Below are positions 36,250 to 44,202 of a stretch of DNA of 64,000 nt, in pieces (position 1 is the first letter of the stretch; each line of letters begins with the position of its first letter). A model generated the notes under the pieces. That model worked only from the letters and a program-made list of their open reading frames with translations, was not told the DNA's origin and made no database searches. The stretch is from an uncultured Mailhella sp. GTDB lineage: Bacteria; Desulfobacterota; Desulfovibrionia; Desulfovibrionales; Desulfovibrionaceae. The stretch spans positions 47,498-111,497 of the forward strand of contig CAJTRG010000007.1 in NCBI GenBank assembly GCA_910578585.1, given 5' to 3'. Position numbers and translations under genes: made by a program.

Positions 36250-37782
36250 ATGGATCCATTTTATGCTGGGTGGCTTTCTATTGTTCCACCTGTTTTAGCT
36301 ATTGTGCTTGCACTTATTACCAAAGAAGTTTTCTCATCCTTACTTCTTGGTATTTTGAGCGGAACACTTATTTATTCCATTGGCACAGAAGCAAATGATG
36401 TGTTAATTCGCACCATTGATGTAACATTCCAAACCATGTCAGATAAAGTTGATTTCAATATCATTCTTTTCTGCAGTTTGCTGGGTGCGCTCGTCTATGT
36501 TATTTCTCTGGCCGGCGGAACAAAAGCGTACGGCGTTTGGGCAACAAAACGCATTAAAAGCAGAAAAGCTGCCATGCTCTCAACCGGCGGTTTAGGCGCT
36601 TCCATTTTTATTGACGACTATTTCAACTGCCTTACAGTTGGTACTGTTATGCGCCCTGTAACAGATACCTATAAAATTTCCCGCGCAAAACTGGCATATA
36701 TCATTGACTCCACGGCTGCTCCAATTTGTATTATTGCTCCTATTTCCAGCTGGGCTGCTGCTGTTGGCAGCAACCTTAAAGCAACCGGAGCTTTTGACAG
36801 TGATTTTGCGGCATTTGTCTCCACTATTCCTTACAACTTCTACGCAATTTTAGCGCTGACCATGGTTTTCCTTGTCTGCATTGGCAACCTTGATTTTGGC
36901 CCCATGTATAAAGCTGAAAAACAAGCAAAAGAAGAAGGCATTATCGAAGACGGCGAAGCCCAAAATCATCAGCTCAATGCCTCTAAAAACGGCACTATCT
37001 ACGATATGCTTATTCCTATCGTCAGCCTGATTGTTTTTGCAACACTCTCTCTTCTTTACAGCGGCGGATATTTTGGCGACGATCCTGAATACCATACCTT
37101 AGGCGCTGCATTTGGTAACTGCTCCGCGGCTCCATCTCTTGTTTGGGGCAGCTTTGGTGCGCTGACTGTTGCATTTTTCCTCTTCATTCCCCGCCGTCTC
37201 TTGACTTTGCACGCGTTCATGGACGGTGCTGTGGAAGGTATGAAGGCAATGCTTCCTGCAAACATGATTTTGGTGCTTGCCTGGACAATCAGCGGTGTTT
37301 GCCGTAACCTTCTGCAAACCCCTGAATTTGTAAAGACCTTGTTTGAAGCTGACGGCGGCGCAACTGCCGGCTTCCTGCCTGCCTTTATCTTTATTGTGGC
37401 CGGCTTCCTCAGCTTCTCAACCGGTACTGCCTGGGGAACTTTTGGTATCTTGATTCCAATCGTTGTTCCTGTTGCGCAGGCTATCAACCCTGAAATTATC
37501 ACTGTATGTCTTTCTGCAACCCTCGCTGGTTCAGTATTTGGTGACCACTGCTCCCCAATTTCTGATACTACAATTCTTTCCAGTGCGGGGGCAGGCTGTA
37601 ACCACGTTCAGCACGTCTCAACGCAGCTGGGCTATGCAATTATCGTTGCAAGCTGCAGCTTAGTGGGTTATATTATTGCAGGCTTTACTGATGCAAATAT
37701 CTGGCTGAGCCTTGGCGGTGCATTATTAACATTAATTGTTACAGTTTATCTTCTGCATATGCGGAGCGAAAAGCTGGCATAA
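36250..37782 (+). CDS. nhaC: NhaC-family Na+/H+ antiporter
   Basis: A 510-residue inner-membrane protein with about 11-13 hydrophobic segments. Family features are VPPVLAIVLALITKEVF at the N-terminus, FIDDYFNCLTVGTVMRP with acidic residues in a membrane segment, DSTAAPICIIAPISSWAA, and SFSTGTAWGTFGI followed by GDHCSPISDTTILS. Substrate could be sodium/proton, or malate-lactate exchange as in some NhaC relatives. GAGAGG precedes the ATG. It has its own terminator. Confidence 0.9.
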   Translation: MDPFYAGWLSIVPPVLAIVLALITKEVFSSLLLGILSGTLIYSIGTEANDVLIRTIDVTFQTMSDKVDFNIILFCSLLGALVYVISLAGGTKAYGVWATKRIKSRKAAMLSTGGLGASIFIDDYFNCLTVGTVMRPVTDTYKISRAKLAYIIDSTAAPICIIAPISSWAAAVGSNLKATGAFDSDFAAFVSTIPYNFYAILALTMVFLVCIGNLDFGPMYKAEKQAKEEGIIEDGEAQNHQLNASKNGTIYDMLIPIVSLIVFATLSLLYSGGYFGDDPEYHTLGAAFGNCSAAPSLVWGSFGALTVAFFLFIPRRLLTLHAFMDGAVEGMKAMLPANMILVLAWTISGVCRNLLQTPEFVKTLFEADGGATAGFLPAFIFIVAGFLSFSTGTAWGTFGILIPIVVPVAQAINPEIITVCLSATLAGSVFGDHCSPISDTTILSSAGAGCNHVQHVSTQLGYAIIVASCSLVGYIIAGFTDANIWLSLGGALLTLIVTVYLLHMRSEKLA

Positions 37783-37790
37783 CAAATAAC

Positions 37791-37816
37791 AAAAAGCACT
37801 CGTTTGAGTGCTTTTT
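37791..37816. terminator. Terminator after nhaC
   Basis: AAAAAGCACTC and GAGTGCTTTTT form an 11-bp stem closing a GTTT loop, with runs that work on both strands. Confidence 0.92.
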
Positions 37817-37836
37817 GTGTATAACAGGAACAAACT

Positions 37837-38418
37837 ATGCATATTTTCTATTTTTTTGGTGATTCCATAACTCTTGGCGTAAACGTAATGCCTAAAGACA
37901 GCTTCTATCAATTAATCCTTGATAATTTACAGGAAAAATTCTCTGTGCCGCCTACCAAGTTTTACAATTTAGGCGCATGTAAAAACTCTTCCAAAGAAAT
38001 CCTTGCCCGCTTTGACAGCGAATTTTCAGCACGGAATTTACCAGGCAGCACCCCATTTTTCTTCCTCATGTGCGGCGTTGTGGATACCATGAAATTTACC
38101 GATACCCCCTATTGCAGCCTTGACGAAAGCAAAAATAATTTTACAAGCCTTATCCAAAAAGCAAAGGCAAAAGGCGAAATCATTGCCATCAGCCCAAGCC
38201 CTGTGGCGAATGAAGAACAAAATCAGCGTTTGCAGGATGTTATTAAGGTGCAGGAACAAATTTGCGCTGAAAATACTGTGCATTACATCAATATTTTCCC
38301 GGAACTGCACAATCAGGAATTTATGGGAGACCTCAAAGACGGCGTGCACCCAAGCGAAAAAGGCAATTCCCTTATGGCTAAGGCAATCAATGCAGCCCTC
38401 AAAAAATATCTTGCCTAA
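37837..38418 (+). CDS. SGNH/GDSL-type hydrolase
   Basis: A 193-residue esterase-lipase family protein with no signal peptide. Block I is FFGDSITLG with the nucleophilic Ser, block II Gly is in YNLGACKNSS, and block V is DGVHPSEKG with the Asp and His of the triad. Block III normally reads GxND; here it is CGVVDT, so the oxyanion Asn is not in its usual place. Activity is likely but substrate is unknown. It starts 20 bp after the nhaC terminator. Confidence 0.82.
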   Translation: MHIFYFFGDSITLGVNVMPKDSFYQLILDNLQEKFSVPPTKFYNLGACKNSSKEILARFDSEFSARNLPGSTPFFFLMCGVVDTMKFTDTPYCSLDESKNNFTSLIQKAKAKGEIIAISPSPVANEEQNQRLQDVIKVQEQICAENTVHYINIFPELHNQEFMGDLKDGVHPSEKGNSLMAKAINAALKKYLA

Positions 38419-38518
38419 ATGCTGAACTGCACGCAGCAAAATTAATATGAGCAGGTTAACTTGCCTCATTCACAATTCGTGCTTATAGTATTTGTATTCA
38501 AATTTCGGAGGAAATAAA

Positions 38519-39217
38519 ATGGAATATAATCAAACCCAAAGCGTGGCGACAAGTCGCTCCAGTGTGGCTATTTTCATGCAGCAAGTCTATTTATGGATGA
38601 CTGTTGCTCTCTTGGTCACTGCTTTTGCTGCCTTTATTACTGTCAACAATGAAACAATTTTCATGGCAGCCCTCACCGGCTTTACCCCCATTATTCTTAT
38701 TGCCGGTATTTTCGGACTGGTTTTCTATCTCTCCTTTGCCATGCATAAACTCTCTCCTGCAGTTGCAACAAGCCTTTTTCTACTCTATGCAGTGCTGAAC
38801 GGCGTGTTCCTGGCTCCAATTGCCCTCATTTACACAGAAGCTTCCATTGCGAAAACCTTTATTATTACAGCGGGCACCTTTGGCGGCATGAGCCTTTACG
38901 GCATGAAAACCCAAAAAGACCTCACCGGCATTGGCTCTTTCTGCATCATGGGACTTTGGGGACTCATTCTTGCCATGATCGTCAATATCTTTATGAAAAG
39001 CTCTGCTATGGACTTTGTGATCAGCATTGTGGGCGTAATTGTCTTTGTTGGCCTCACTGCCTATGATACCCAAAAGCTCAAGACTATGGGCGAAACTGCT
39101 CCTTTAGACGACTCTGTAGCTATACGCCGCGGTGCTCTTCTTGGTGCCATGACTCTTTACCTTGATTTCATCAACCTCTTCCTCTACTTGCTGAGACTCT
39201 TTGGCGACAGAAAGTAA
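38519..39217 (+). CDS. yccA: Bax inhibitor-1/YccA family membrane protein
   Basis: A 232-residue protein with seven hydrophobic segments. The family blocks are VYLWMTVALLVTAFAAF near the start, SLYGMKTQKDLTGIGSF in the middle, and VFVGLTAYDTQKLK near the end. In E. coli YccA modulates the FtsH protease; BI-1 relatives conduct calcium. The ATG at 38519 follows GGAGGAAATAAA. A terminator comes directly after. Confidence 0.92.
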   Translation: MEYNQTQSVATSRSSVAIFMQQVYLWMTVALLVTAFAAFITVNNETIFMAALTGFTPIILIAGIFGLVFYLSFAMHKLSPAVATSLFLLYAVLNGVFLAPIALIYTEASIAKTFIITAGTFGGMSLYGMKTQKDLTGIGSFCIMGLWGLILAMIVNIFMKSSAMDFVISIVGVIVFVGLTAYDTQKLKTMGETAPLDDSVAIRRGALLGAMTLYLDFINLFLYLLRLFGDRK

Positions 39218-39234
39218 GATCAATAAATATGAAA

Positions 39235-39257
39235 GCCCCCATATCGGGGGCTTTTTT
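39235..39257 (+). terminator. Terminator of yccA
   Basis: GCCCCC (39235-39240) and GGGGGC (39246-39251) close an ATATC loop, followed by six T residues. Confidence 0.93.
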
Positions 39258-39300
39258 GTGCTTACTCTACAAGAAAAATAGTTAATAAACGGTTTTTATC

Positions 39301-39585
39301 TTAAACTGTCTCACTATTAGGAACAATAGTCAGCTTATAGCCCATAGGAGTTAAAATTCTAAAAAGCGTATCAATTTGAGGAGTTGATTTTAATTTTTCC
39401 AGTCGGGCAATAGAAGATTGTTTTACGCCTGAAATATCAGCCAGTTCCTGCTGCGTTAATCCCTGTGCTTCTCGTGCTTCAATTATTTTTCCGATTAACT
39501 CAACTTCAAATTCAATTTTAGCTCGTTCCATAGGGGAAACCTTATTATCATCATCATTATAAAAATCACTAAATTTAGTACTCAT
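39301..39585 (-). CDS. XRE-family HTH regulator, HigA-like, without partner toxin
   Basis: A 94-residue DNA-binding protein. The helix-turn-helix is at about 43-65 (LTQQELADISGVKQSSIARLE), followed by TPQIDTLFRILTPMGYKLTI, the C-terminal strand typical of HigA/MqsA-type antitoxins. No toxin gene is on either side, so it may be an orphan antitoxin or a plain repressor. AAAGGAATAAGT precedes the ATG. A perfect 18-bp palindrome overlaps its promoter, suggesting autorepression. Confidence 0.88.
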   Translation of the reverse strand: MSTKFSDFYNDDDNKVSPMERAKIEFEVELIGKIIEAREAQGLTQQELADISGVKQSSIARLEKLKSTPQIDTLFRILTPMGYKLTIVPNSETV

Positions 39586-39610
39586 TTTACTTATTCCTTT
39601 TATTAAGAAT

Positions 39611-39628
39611 TATAACAAATTTGTTATA
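39611..39628. promoter_or_regulatory. Perfect 18-bp palindrome, likely operator of the XRE gene
   Basis: TATAACAAATTTGTTATA lies 26 bp upstream of the start codon. On the minus strand its end forms part of a TATAAT -10 element with TTGATT about 15 bp upstream, so a bound repressor would block transcription. The first 15 bases also occur in front of asd. Confidence 0.75.
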
Positions 39629-39704
39629 AAATCAACTTTATTTTTATATCCTAATCATCCCCTGAGTTTCTTTTAATTTTTTCACAGTATTCCTAAAATT
39701 TTCC

Positions 39705-39733
39705 TTGACAATGAAAACTCTTCTCTATATATA
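39705..39733 (+). promoter_or_regulatory. Strong promoter of the tRNA-Val pair
   Basis: TTGACA (39705-39710) and TATATA (39728-39733) are 17 bp apart; the tRNA begins 12 bp after the -10. Confidence 0.85.
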
Positions 39734-39744
39734 AACAAAACGAC

Positions 39745-39820
39745 GGATGGTTAGCTCAGTTGGTAGAGCATCGGTTTTACACACCGAGGGTCGGGAGTTC
39801 GAGCCTCTCACCATCCACCA
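39745..39820 (+). tRNA. tRNA-Val (anticodon TAC), copy 1
   Basis: GGATGGT pairs with ACCATCC in the acceptor arm, the anticodon loop TTTACAC carries TAC, the T loop TTCGAGC is standard, and CCA is encoded. 76 bases. Confidence 0.97.
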
Positions 39821-39857
39821 GCTAAAATAAGCAAACTTTCTTGCTTGCACATCATTT

Positions 39858-39933
39858 GGATGGTTAGCTCAGTTGGTAGAGCATCGGTTTTACACACCGA
39901 GGGTCGGGAGTTCGAGCCTCTCACCATCCACCA
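39858..39933 (+). tRNA. tRNA-Val (anticodon TAC), copy 2
   Basis: Identical to copy 1 over its full length and 37 bp downstream, so the two share a promoter and arose by tandem duplication. Confidence 0.97.
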
Positions 39934-39939
39934 GTTTTT

Positions 39940-39960
39940 GCCTCACTCGAGGCTTTTTTT
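39940..39960 (+). terminator. Terminator of the tRNA-Val operon
   Basis: GCCTC and GAGGC form a 5-bp stem with loop ACTC, followed by seven T residues. Confidence 0.88.
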
Positions 39961-40202
39961 ATGCCTTTTTTCAAACTTATAAAAAAATATTCATTCACAA
40001 AAAATATGCCAGCAAAACTTTTAGAGCAATAAAAAAGCCGTGCTTTTATAAATTGCTTTGTGCCCTTTATCTGTCCCTATTTATCCTAAACAATAAAAAC
40101 ATATTAGTAAAATTATAAAAATCCATACACTAACAAATCTTTTTTTATCATTTTTCCTATTTTATCGTATTGTTATCCCCAACCATACTTAAATTTTAGA
40201 AC

Positions 40203-40219
40203 ACGTCAGATTTTGACGT
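40203..40219. promoter_or_regulatory. Inverted repeat upstream of rtcB
   Basis: ACGTCA and TGACGT are separated by five bases, 40 bp before the rtcB start. It may be an operator; no regulator is adjacent. The preceding stretch from 39961 is AT-rich and holds no gene. Confidence 0.45.
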
Positions 40220-40258
40220 ATTGGAATGTCACAATACACAAAAAGGAGGAAAAACAAC

Positions 40259-41485
40259 ATGAAAGAAATTATCGGAAAAAATAATACTGCAAAAGTTTTT
40301 ACTAATGACATTGATGAAATATCTATTTCACAAATCCAAGAACTTTGCGACCAAGAATTTATCAAAGACAGCAAAATTCGTATTATGCCTGATGTGCATG
40401 CAGGAGCAGGATGTACTATAGGCACGACCATGACTATTATTGACAAAGTTGTTCCAAATCTTGTGGGGGTTGATATTGGCTGTGGCATGGAAACAATTTT
40501 GCTCAAAGAAAAATCTATTGATTTAAAGGAGTTGGACAATTTTATATCCAACAATATCCCCAGTGGAATGAACATAAGAAAAAATGCCCATGGATTTGCG
40601 CGTGAAATTAATATTAACGCATTAAAATGCCTCTATAGTATTCACGATAAAAAAGCAATTCACAGCATTGGAACGCTTGGCGGCGGAAATCATTTTATTG
40701 AAATAGATCAAGATGAGGATGAAAATTTATATTTAATTATCCACTCAGGCAGTAGGTTTTTGGGCAAAGAAACCGCTGAATTCTATCAAAATGAAGCATA
40801 CAATCAACTCAACAATCGTTCCAAAAAAAATTTACAGGACAGAATTGCAGAGCTGAAATCTCAAGGCAAGGAAGCTGAAATTGCGAACACAATGAATAAA
40901 TTGAAAAAGCAAATAATAACAACTGTTGCTAAAGATTTAGCCTATGCAAGCGGCTATTTATTTGATGAATATATCCATGATATGAAAATCATTCAGCAAT
41001 ATGCTGAAATAAATAGAAAAGCCATGGCAAGAGATATCATTAAAGGACTGGGGCTGACCGTTCGGGAATCCTTTACTACTATTCATAATTATATTGATAC
41101 AGATTCAATGATACTCAGAAAAGGTGCGATTTCTGCAAAGAAAGACGAAAAAATTCTTATTCCTCTTAATATGCGTGACGGCAGCCTTATTTGTTTTGGT
41201 AAAGGAAACGAAGACTGGAACTGCTCCGCTCCGCACGGTGCAGGAAGATTATTCAGCAGAAAACAGGCAAGAATGAATTTTTCTGTAGAAGAGTTTAAAA
41301 ATTCTATGCAGGGCATCTATACCACATCAATCAATGAAAACACACTTGATGAATGCCCCATGGCATATAAGAATTTTGAGACTATCATTAATGCAATTTC
41401 CCCAACTGCTGAAATAATAAAACGTCTAAAACCGATTTATAATTTTAAAGCAGACGACAGCTTTCACTTTATTAAAAAGAAATAA
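40259..41485 (+). CDS. rtcB: RNA-splicing ligase RtcB
   Basis: A 408-residue RNA ligase joining 2',3'-cyclic phosphate and 5'-OH ends with GTP and Mn. Metal and nucleotide motifs are MPDVHAGAG, GVDIGCGME with the metal-binding Cys, GGGNHFIEID, HSGSRFLG, and CSAPHGAGRLFSR with the His that becomes guanylated. It matches the bacterial RtcB of about 400 residues. The ATG follows AGGAGG. No RtcA, archease or RtcR is next to it, so it is a solitary repair ligase. Its own terminator follows. Confidence 0.93.
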   Translation: MKEIIGKNNTAKVFTNDIDEISISQIQELCDQEFIKDSKIRIMPDVHAGAGCTIGTTMTIIDKVVPNLVGVDIGCGMETILLKEKSIDLKELDNFISNNIPSGMNIRKNAHGFAREININALKCLYSIHDKKAIHSIGTLGGGNHFIEIDQDEDENLYLIIHSGSRFLGKETAEFYQNEAYNQLNNRSKKNLQDRIAELKSQGKEAEIANTMNKLKKQIITTVAKDLAYASGYLFDEYIHDMKIIQQYAEINRKAMARDIIKGLGLTVRESFTTIHNYIDTDSMILRKGAISAKKDEKILIPLNMRDGSLICFGKGNEDWNCSAPHGAGRLFSRKQARMNFSVEEFKNSMQGIYTTSINENTLDECPMAYKNFETIINAISPTAEIIKRLKPIYNFKADDSFHFIKKK

Positions 41486-41504
41486 AAATCTAACACATAC
41501 CAAA

Positions 41505-41530
41505 AAAGCCGTTATAAAACGGCTTTTCTT
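41505..41530. terminator. Terminator between rtcB and the symporter
   Basis: AAAAGCCGTT pairs with AACGGCTTTT across a short loop; usable from both converging genes. Confidence 0.85.
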
Positions 41531-41553
41531 GTGTCTGATTGAAAGAAGTGAGA

Positions 41554-42948
41554 CTACTTGGCAGCAGCCTTACGTTCCAGTTCATCATCAAAGGTATGAA
41601 CCTTGCCTGTTGAATTGTATTCCTTTACCAGCTTGAATACCAATGGACTCAGGAGCAAGACACCAATAAGGTTAGGAATGGCCATCAATGCGTTTGCGCA
41701 GTCAGCAATGAGCCATACCAAGTCCAATTGAACCAAAGCGCCAACAGGAATAGCCAGAGTATAAATAATACGGAAAGGCATGAGTGCCTTGTCACCGAAA
41801 AGATAAATCGCGCAGCGCTCGCCGTATACGCACCAGCCAAGAGCTGTGGTAAATGCGAAGAAGAGCAGACAAATAGTAACAAGCTTGCCGCCAATGCCGC
41901 CGGGGAAGGCAAGATCAAAAGCAGCTGTGGTCAAAGCAACACCGTTCAAGGCTTCAGGAGCGCGCCACAAATCTGTTACCAGAATAGCAAAACCGGTCAT
42001 ACTGCAAACGATAATGGTATCAATAAAGGTATCGAGCATACCGAGCATAGCCTGGTTTACAGAGCAGCTGTTGGTTGCGGTAGCGTGGGCAATAGGAGCA
42101 GTACCAAGACCAGCTTCGTTGGAGAATACGCCGCGTGCCATACCGTAACGGATAGCCATCATAACAGTTGCCCCCGCAAAGCCGCCTTCTGCAGCGGTTG
42201 GGGTAAAGGCATCGTTTACAACATATAAAAATACATCAACAAGTCTGTCGGAATAGTTAAAAATAACAGTAAGGGAAACAACCGTATATACAAGTGCCAT
42301 GATAGGAACAACCTTACCGGCAAAACTTCCTATACGCTGGATACCGCCAAGAATAACACATGCACCAATTCCAAACAAACCAAGCGCACTGATCCAGTTT
42401 GGTACGCCAAAGTTGGAAGCAAGAGATTCTGCCACAGTATTGCTTTGGATCATGTTTCCTGTACCAAAGCAGGCACAAATACAGAAAATACAGAAAAGTG
42501 TACTTAAAAATTTAAATTTTGGGCCAAGACCGCGTTCAATAAAATACATTGCCCCGCCGACATAGTTGCCTTGCGGAGAACGTTGTCTGTAATACATAGC
42601 CAGCAAAATTTCTGAAAATTTAGTTGCCATACCGGCAAGAGCTGTCATCCACATCCAAAAAAGTGCTCCAGGGCCGCCAATAAAAATCGCGGTTGCAACC
42701 CCGGCAATATTACCGGTACCAATGGTTCCGGAAAGCGCGGTCATCAGCGCGTTGAAAGAGGAAATTTCCCCTGCACCGGTGCTTTGACGGCCATGCCAAA
42801 TCCCCATAAAACCTGCCGGCATTTTTCGGAACGTAAAAAATTTTAAGCCAACGGTCAGATAAATACCTGTACCAACAAGCAATACAAGCATTACCGGCCC
42901 CCAAAGAAAACCACTAAAACTGTTTAAAACATTCATCAAAGATTCCAT
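41554..42948 (-). CDS. AGCS-family sodium:alanine (amino acid) symporter
   Basis: A 464-residue transporter with about 11 membrane segments. Family signatures are ALSGTIGTGNIAGVATAI with the substrate and sodium site, NYVGGAMYFIERGLG, and GVFSNEAGLGTAPIAHA. It brings in alanine or glycine with sodium. A GAGGAGGGTTT ribosome site precedes the ATG. It is a single-gene unit converging on rtcB; the inverted-repeat island begins about 240 bp upstream of it. Confidence 0.93.
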   Translation of the reverse strand: MESLMNVLNSFSGFLWGPVMLVLLVGTGIYLTVGLKFFTFRKMPAGFMGIWHGRQSTGAGEISSFNALMTALSGTIGTGNIAGVATAIFIGGPGALFWMWMTALAGMATKFSEILLAMYYRQRSPQGNYVGGAMYFIERGLGPKFKFLSTLFCIFCICACFGTGNMIQSNTVAESLASNFGVPNWISALGLFGIGACVILGGIQRIGSFAGKVVPIMALVYTVVSLTVIFNYSDRLVDVFLYVVNDAFTPTAAEGGFAGATVMMAIRYGMARGVFSNEAGLGTAPIAHATATNSCSVNQAMLGMLDTFIDTIIVCSMTGFAILVTDLWRAPEALNGVALTTAAFDLAFPGGIGGKLVTICLLFFAFTTALGWCVYGERCAIYLFGDKALMPFRIIYTLAIPVGALVQLDLVWLIADCANALMAIPNLIGVLLLSPLVFKLVKEYNSTGKVHTFDDELERKAAAK

Positions 42949-43259
42949 AAACCCTCCTCTATTTTGTTACAAGGCTAGCATGGAAAAAATGATGGCGTCT
43001 ATGCATTTTTAAAATATTTTTTTTCATTTTTTAAAAGTTCTTTATAATCGGCTGAATTATAACAACTATTTCAATAGTTTTTCTTTTCACAATATTTTCC
43101 GCTACTTAGCAATGGTACAATCATTCAGGCTGAAAAATGTAATGCATGCTTTCAGTCCTTAAAAACATGGATTAAAAAAAGAAAAATTTTTTGGGACTGT
43201 CATAGTAAACAGTTGACAATCTATTAACTTGTCCAGATGCTCTTTTTCGGCGAAAAAAT

Positions 43260-43349
43260 AACTAGTTAGCAATTACTCGGTATAGGTAATTGCTAACTAG
43301 TTCAACAACTCAACCTTGCGTTGAGTATGGGGAAAAATTGCTTCCCCAT
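43260..43349. other. Three stacked hairpins in the island
   Basis: A perfect 17-bp stem (43260-43276 with 43286-43302), a 7-bp stem ACTCAAC/GTTGAGT (43308-43326) and an 8-bp stem ATGGGGAA/TTCCCCAT (43327-43349) follow one another almost without gaps. An AAAGGAGG sequence comes straight after, yet no initiation codon is in reach. From about 43353 a short frame without a start codon runs to a stop near 43452 and could be the tail of a lost gene. Confidence 0.6.
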
Positions 43350-43488
43350 AAAGGAGGTTCCCCTGTAGAAACCTTACGGTAATTAATGCGAAAATCCTTT
43401 CAGATACTTCTTTTGATTTAGAGGGATTAGTTTATAATCTTGTAAAAGAATAAAAATTGTATTTGAACAATAATAAAATTGGAATTAA

Positions 43489-43526
43489 AATTATCCCATA
43501 GTCGAATAACTATGGGATAATTTTTT
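43489..43526 (+). terminator. Terminator or attenuator ahead of the island gene
   Basis: AATTATCCCATAGT and ACTATGGGATAATT form a perfect 14-bp stem with loop CGAATA and a trailing T run, only 22 bp before the start codon at 43548. A TATAAT box at 43433-43438 lies upstream, so this hairpin separates promoter and gene. Confidence 0.75.
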
Positions 43527-43547
43527 CTTAATTTGAAAGGAATCAAT

Positions 43548-43853
43548 ATGAGAATGGCAAAATTTATACTTACAAAAACTTATTTGTTAAGCTACACTAT
43601 ATTTAATAGTAATAATTTTGATACTAATGAGCTTAGAACTGACATTATTCATTACATTAACAAGTTAAGAGGTAAGAAAATTTTTGAAACAACTTATTTT
43701 ATAAGTTGGGATTTACCATATAAGGATGTATATGACGAAATAGAATATAATTTTAAAACATTACTAGAAAATAATAAATTAACAGATAAAGTAGATGTCA
43801 AATTAGGAATTTTTGAAATAAGAAATAAAAATTATTGGATAGGTTCGTTATAA
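43548..43853 (+). CDS. Island protein of unknown function, 101 aa
   Basis: I do not recognise this protein. It is small, Asn/Lys/Ile-rich and without a signal peptide. The predicted order of strand (AKFILTKTYLLSYTIF), helix (TNELRTDIIHYINKL), strand (KIFETTYFISWDL), helix (VYDEIEYNFKTLLEN) and strand (KVDVKLGIFEI) would suit a ferredoxin-like fold, but this is only a by-eye reading. GAAAGG sits seven bases before the ATG at 43548. Its last bases overlap the opposing gene. A terminator-like hairpin stands between its promoter and start. Confidence 0.6.
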   Translation: MRMAKFILTKTYLLSYTIFNSNNFDTNELRTDIIHYINKLRGKKIFETTYFISWDLPYKDVYDEIEYNFKTLLENNKLTDKVDVKLGIFEIRNKNYWIGSL

Positions 43854-44060
43854 TTCACGGATGTCCCGAAGGCTTTCATTTTCTGAATTTAATGATAAGT
43901 GTTTATTATATACTTCATTTATATCTGAAATAAACTTTTCCCAATCACAGATAAACCAAGGAATAACAATTACATCATCGCTTAAATCAATATAGCCGGG
44001 ATCTTTTCTTCGTATAAGAATTGCACCATGTTGAATTCTACTCGCTGTAATATCAGCCAT
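43848..44060 (-). CDS. Island protein of unknown function, 70 aa
   Basis: A small acidic protein of no recognised family, with TASRIQHGAILIRRKDPGYI, VIVIPWFICDW and a helical, Glu/Asn-rich C-terminus. A strong AAAGGAG ribosome site precedes the ATG. It converges on the 101-residue gene with a 6-bp overlap, inside the inverted repeats. A paired function, such as toxin and neutraliser, is possible but not supported by homology I can see. Confidence 0.6.
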   Translation of the reverse strand: MADITASRIQHGAILIRRKDPGYIDLSDDVIVIPWFICDWEKFISDINEVYNKHLSLNSENESLRDIREL

Positions 44061-44202
44061 AATAAATTCTCCTTTTTGATTAATTGATACGTAATTAAAC
44101 GAATTTATTTTGTGTCAACTATTTACTATGACAGTCCCATTCGTTTAATACACAATTTCAATTTTTCTTTACTTTTTAACTGAAAAAAGCTATAGCTAAA
44201 CC

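Larger units (their letters stand above)
43192..44139. mobile_element. 948-bp island bounded by 27-bp inverted terminal repeats
   Basis: The left end (43192-43218) and the inverted right end (44113-44139) both begin TGGGACTGTCATAGTAAA and differ at one of 27 positions. The content is strongly AT-rich with two small convergent genes and no transposase, so it looks like a non-autonomous transposon or a relic with cargo. No clear target duplication is visible in the flanks. The IS family was not identified. Confidence 0.8.

Noticed and set aside
39301..39960. Integration site at the tandem tRNA-Val genes
   Set aside because: No integrase gene or tRNA-end repeat was seen beside them; the two copies are whole and share a promoter.
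43192..44139. Complete insertion sequence
   Set aside because: Neither gene resembles a transposase and both are too short; only a non-autonomous element is supported.
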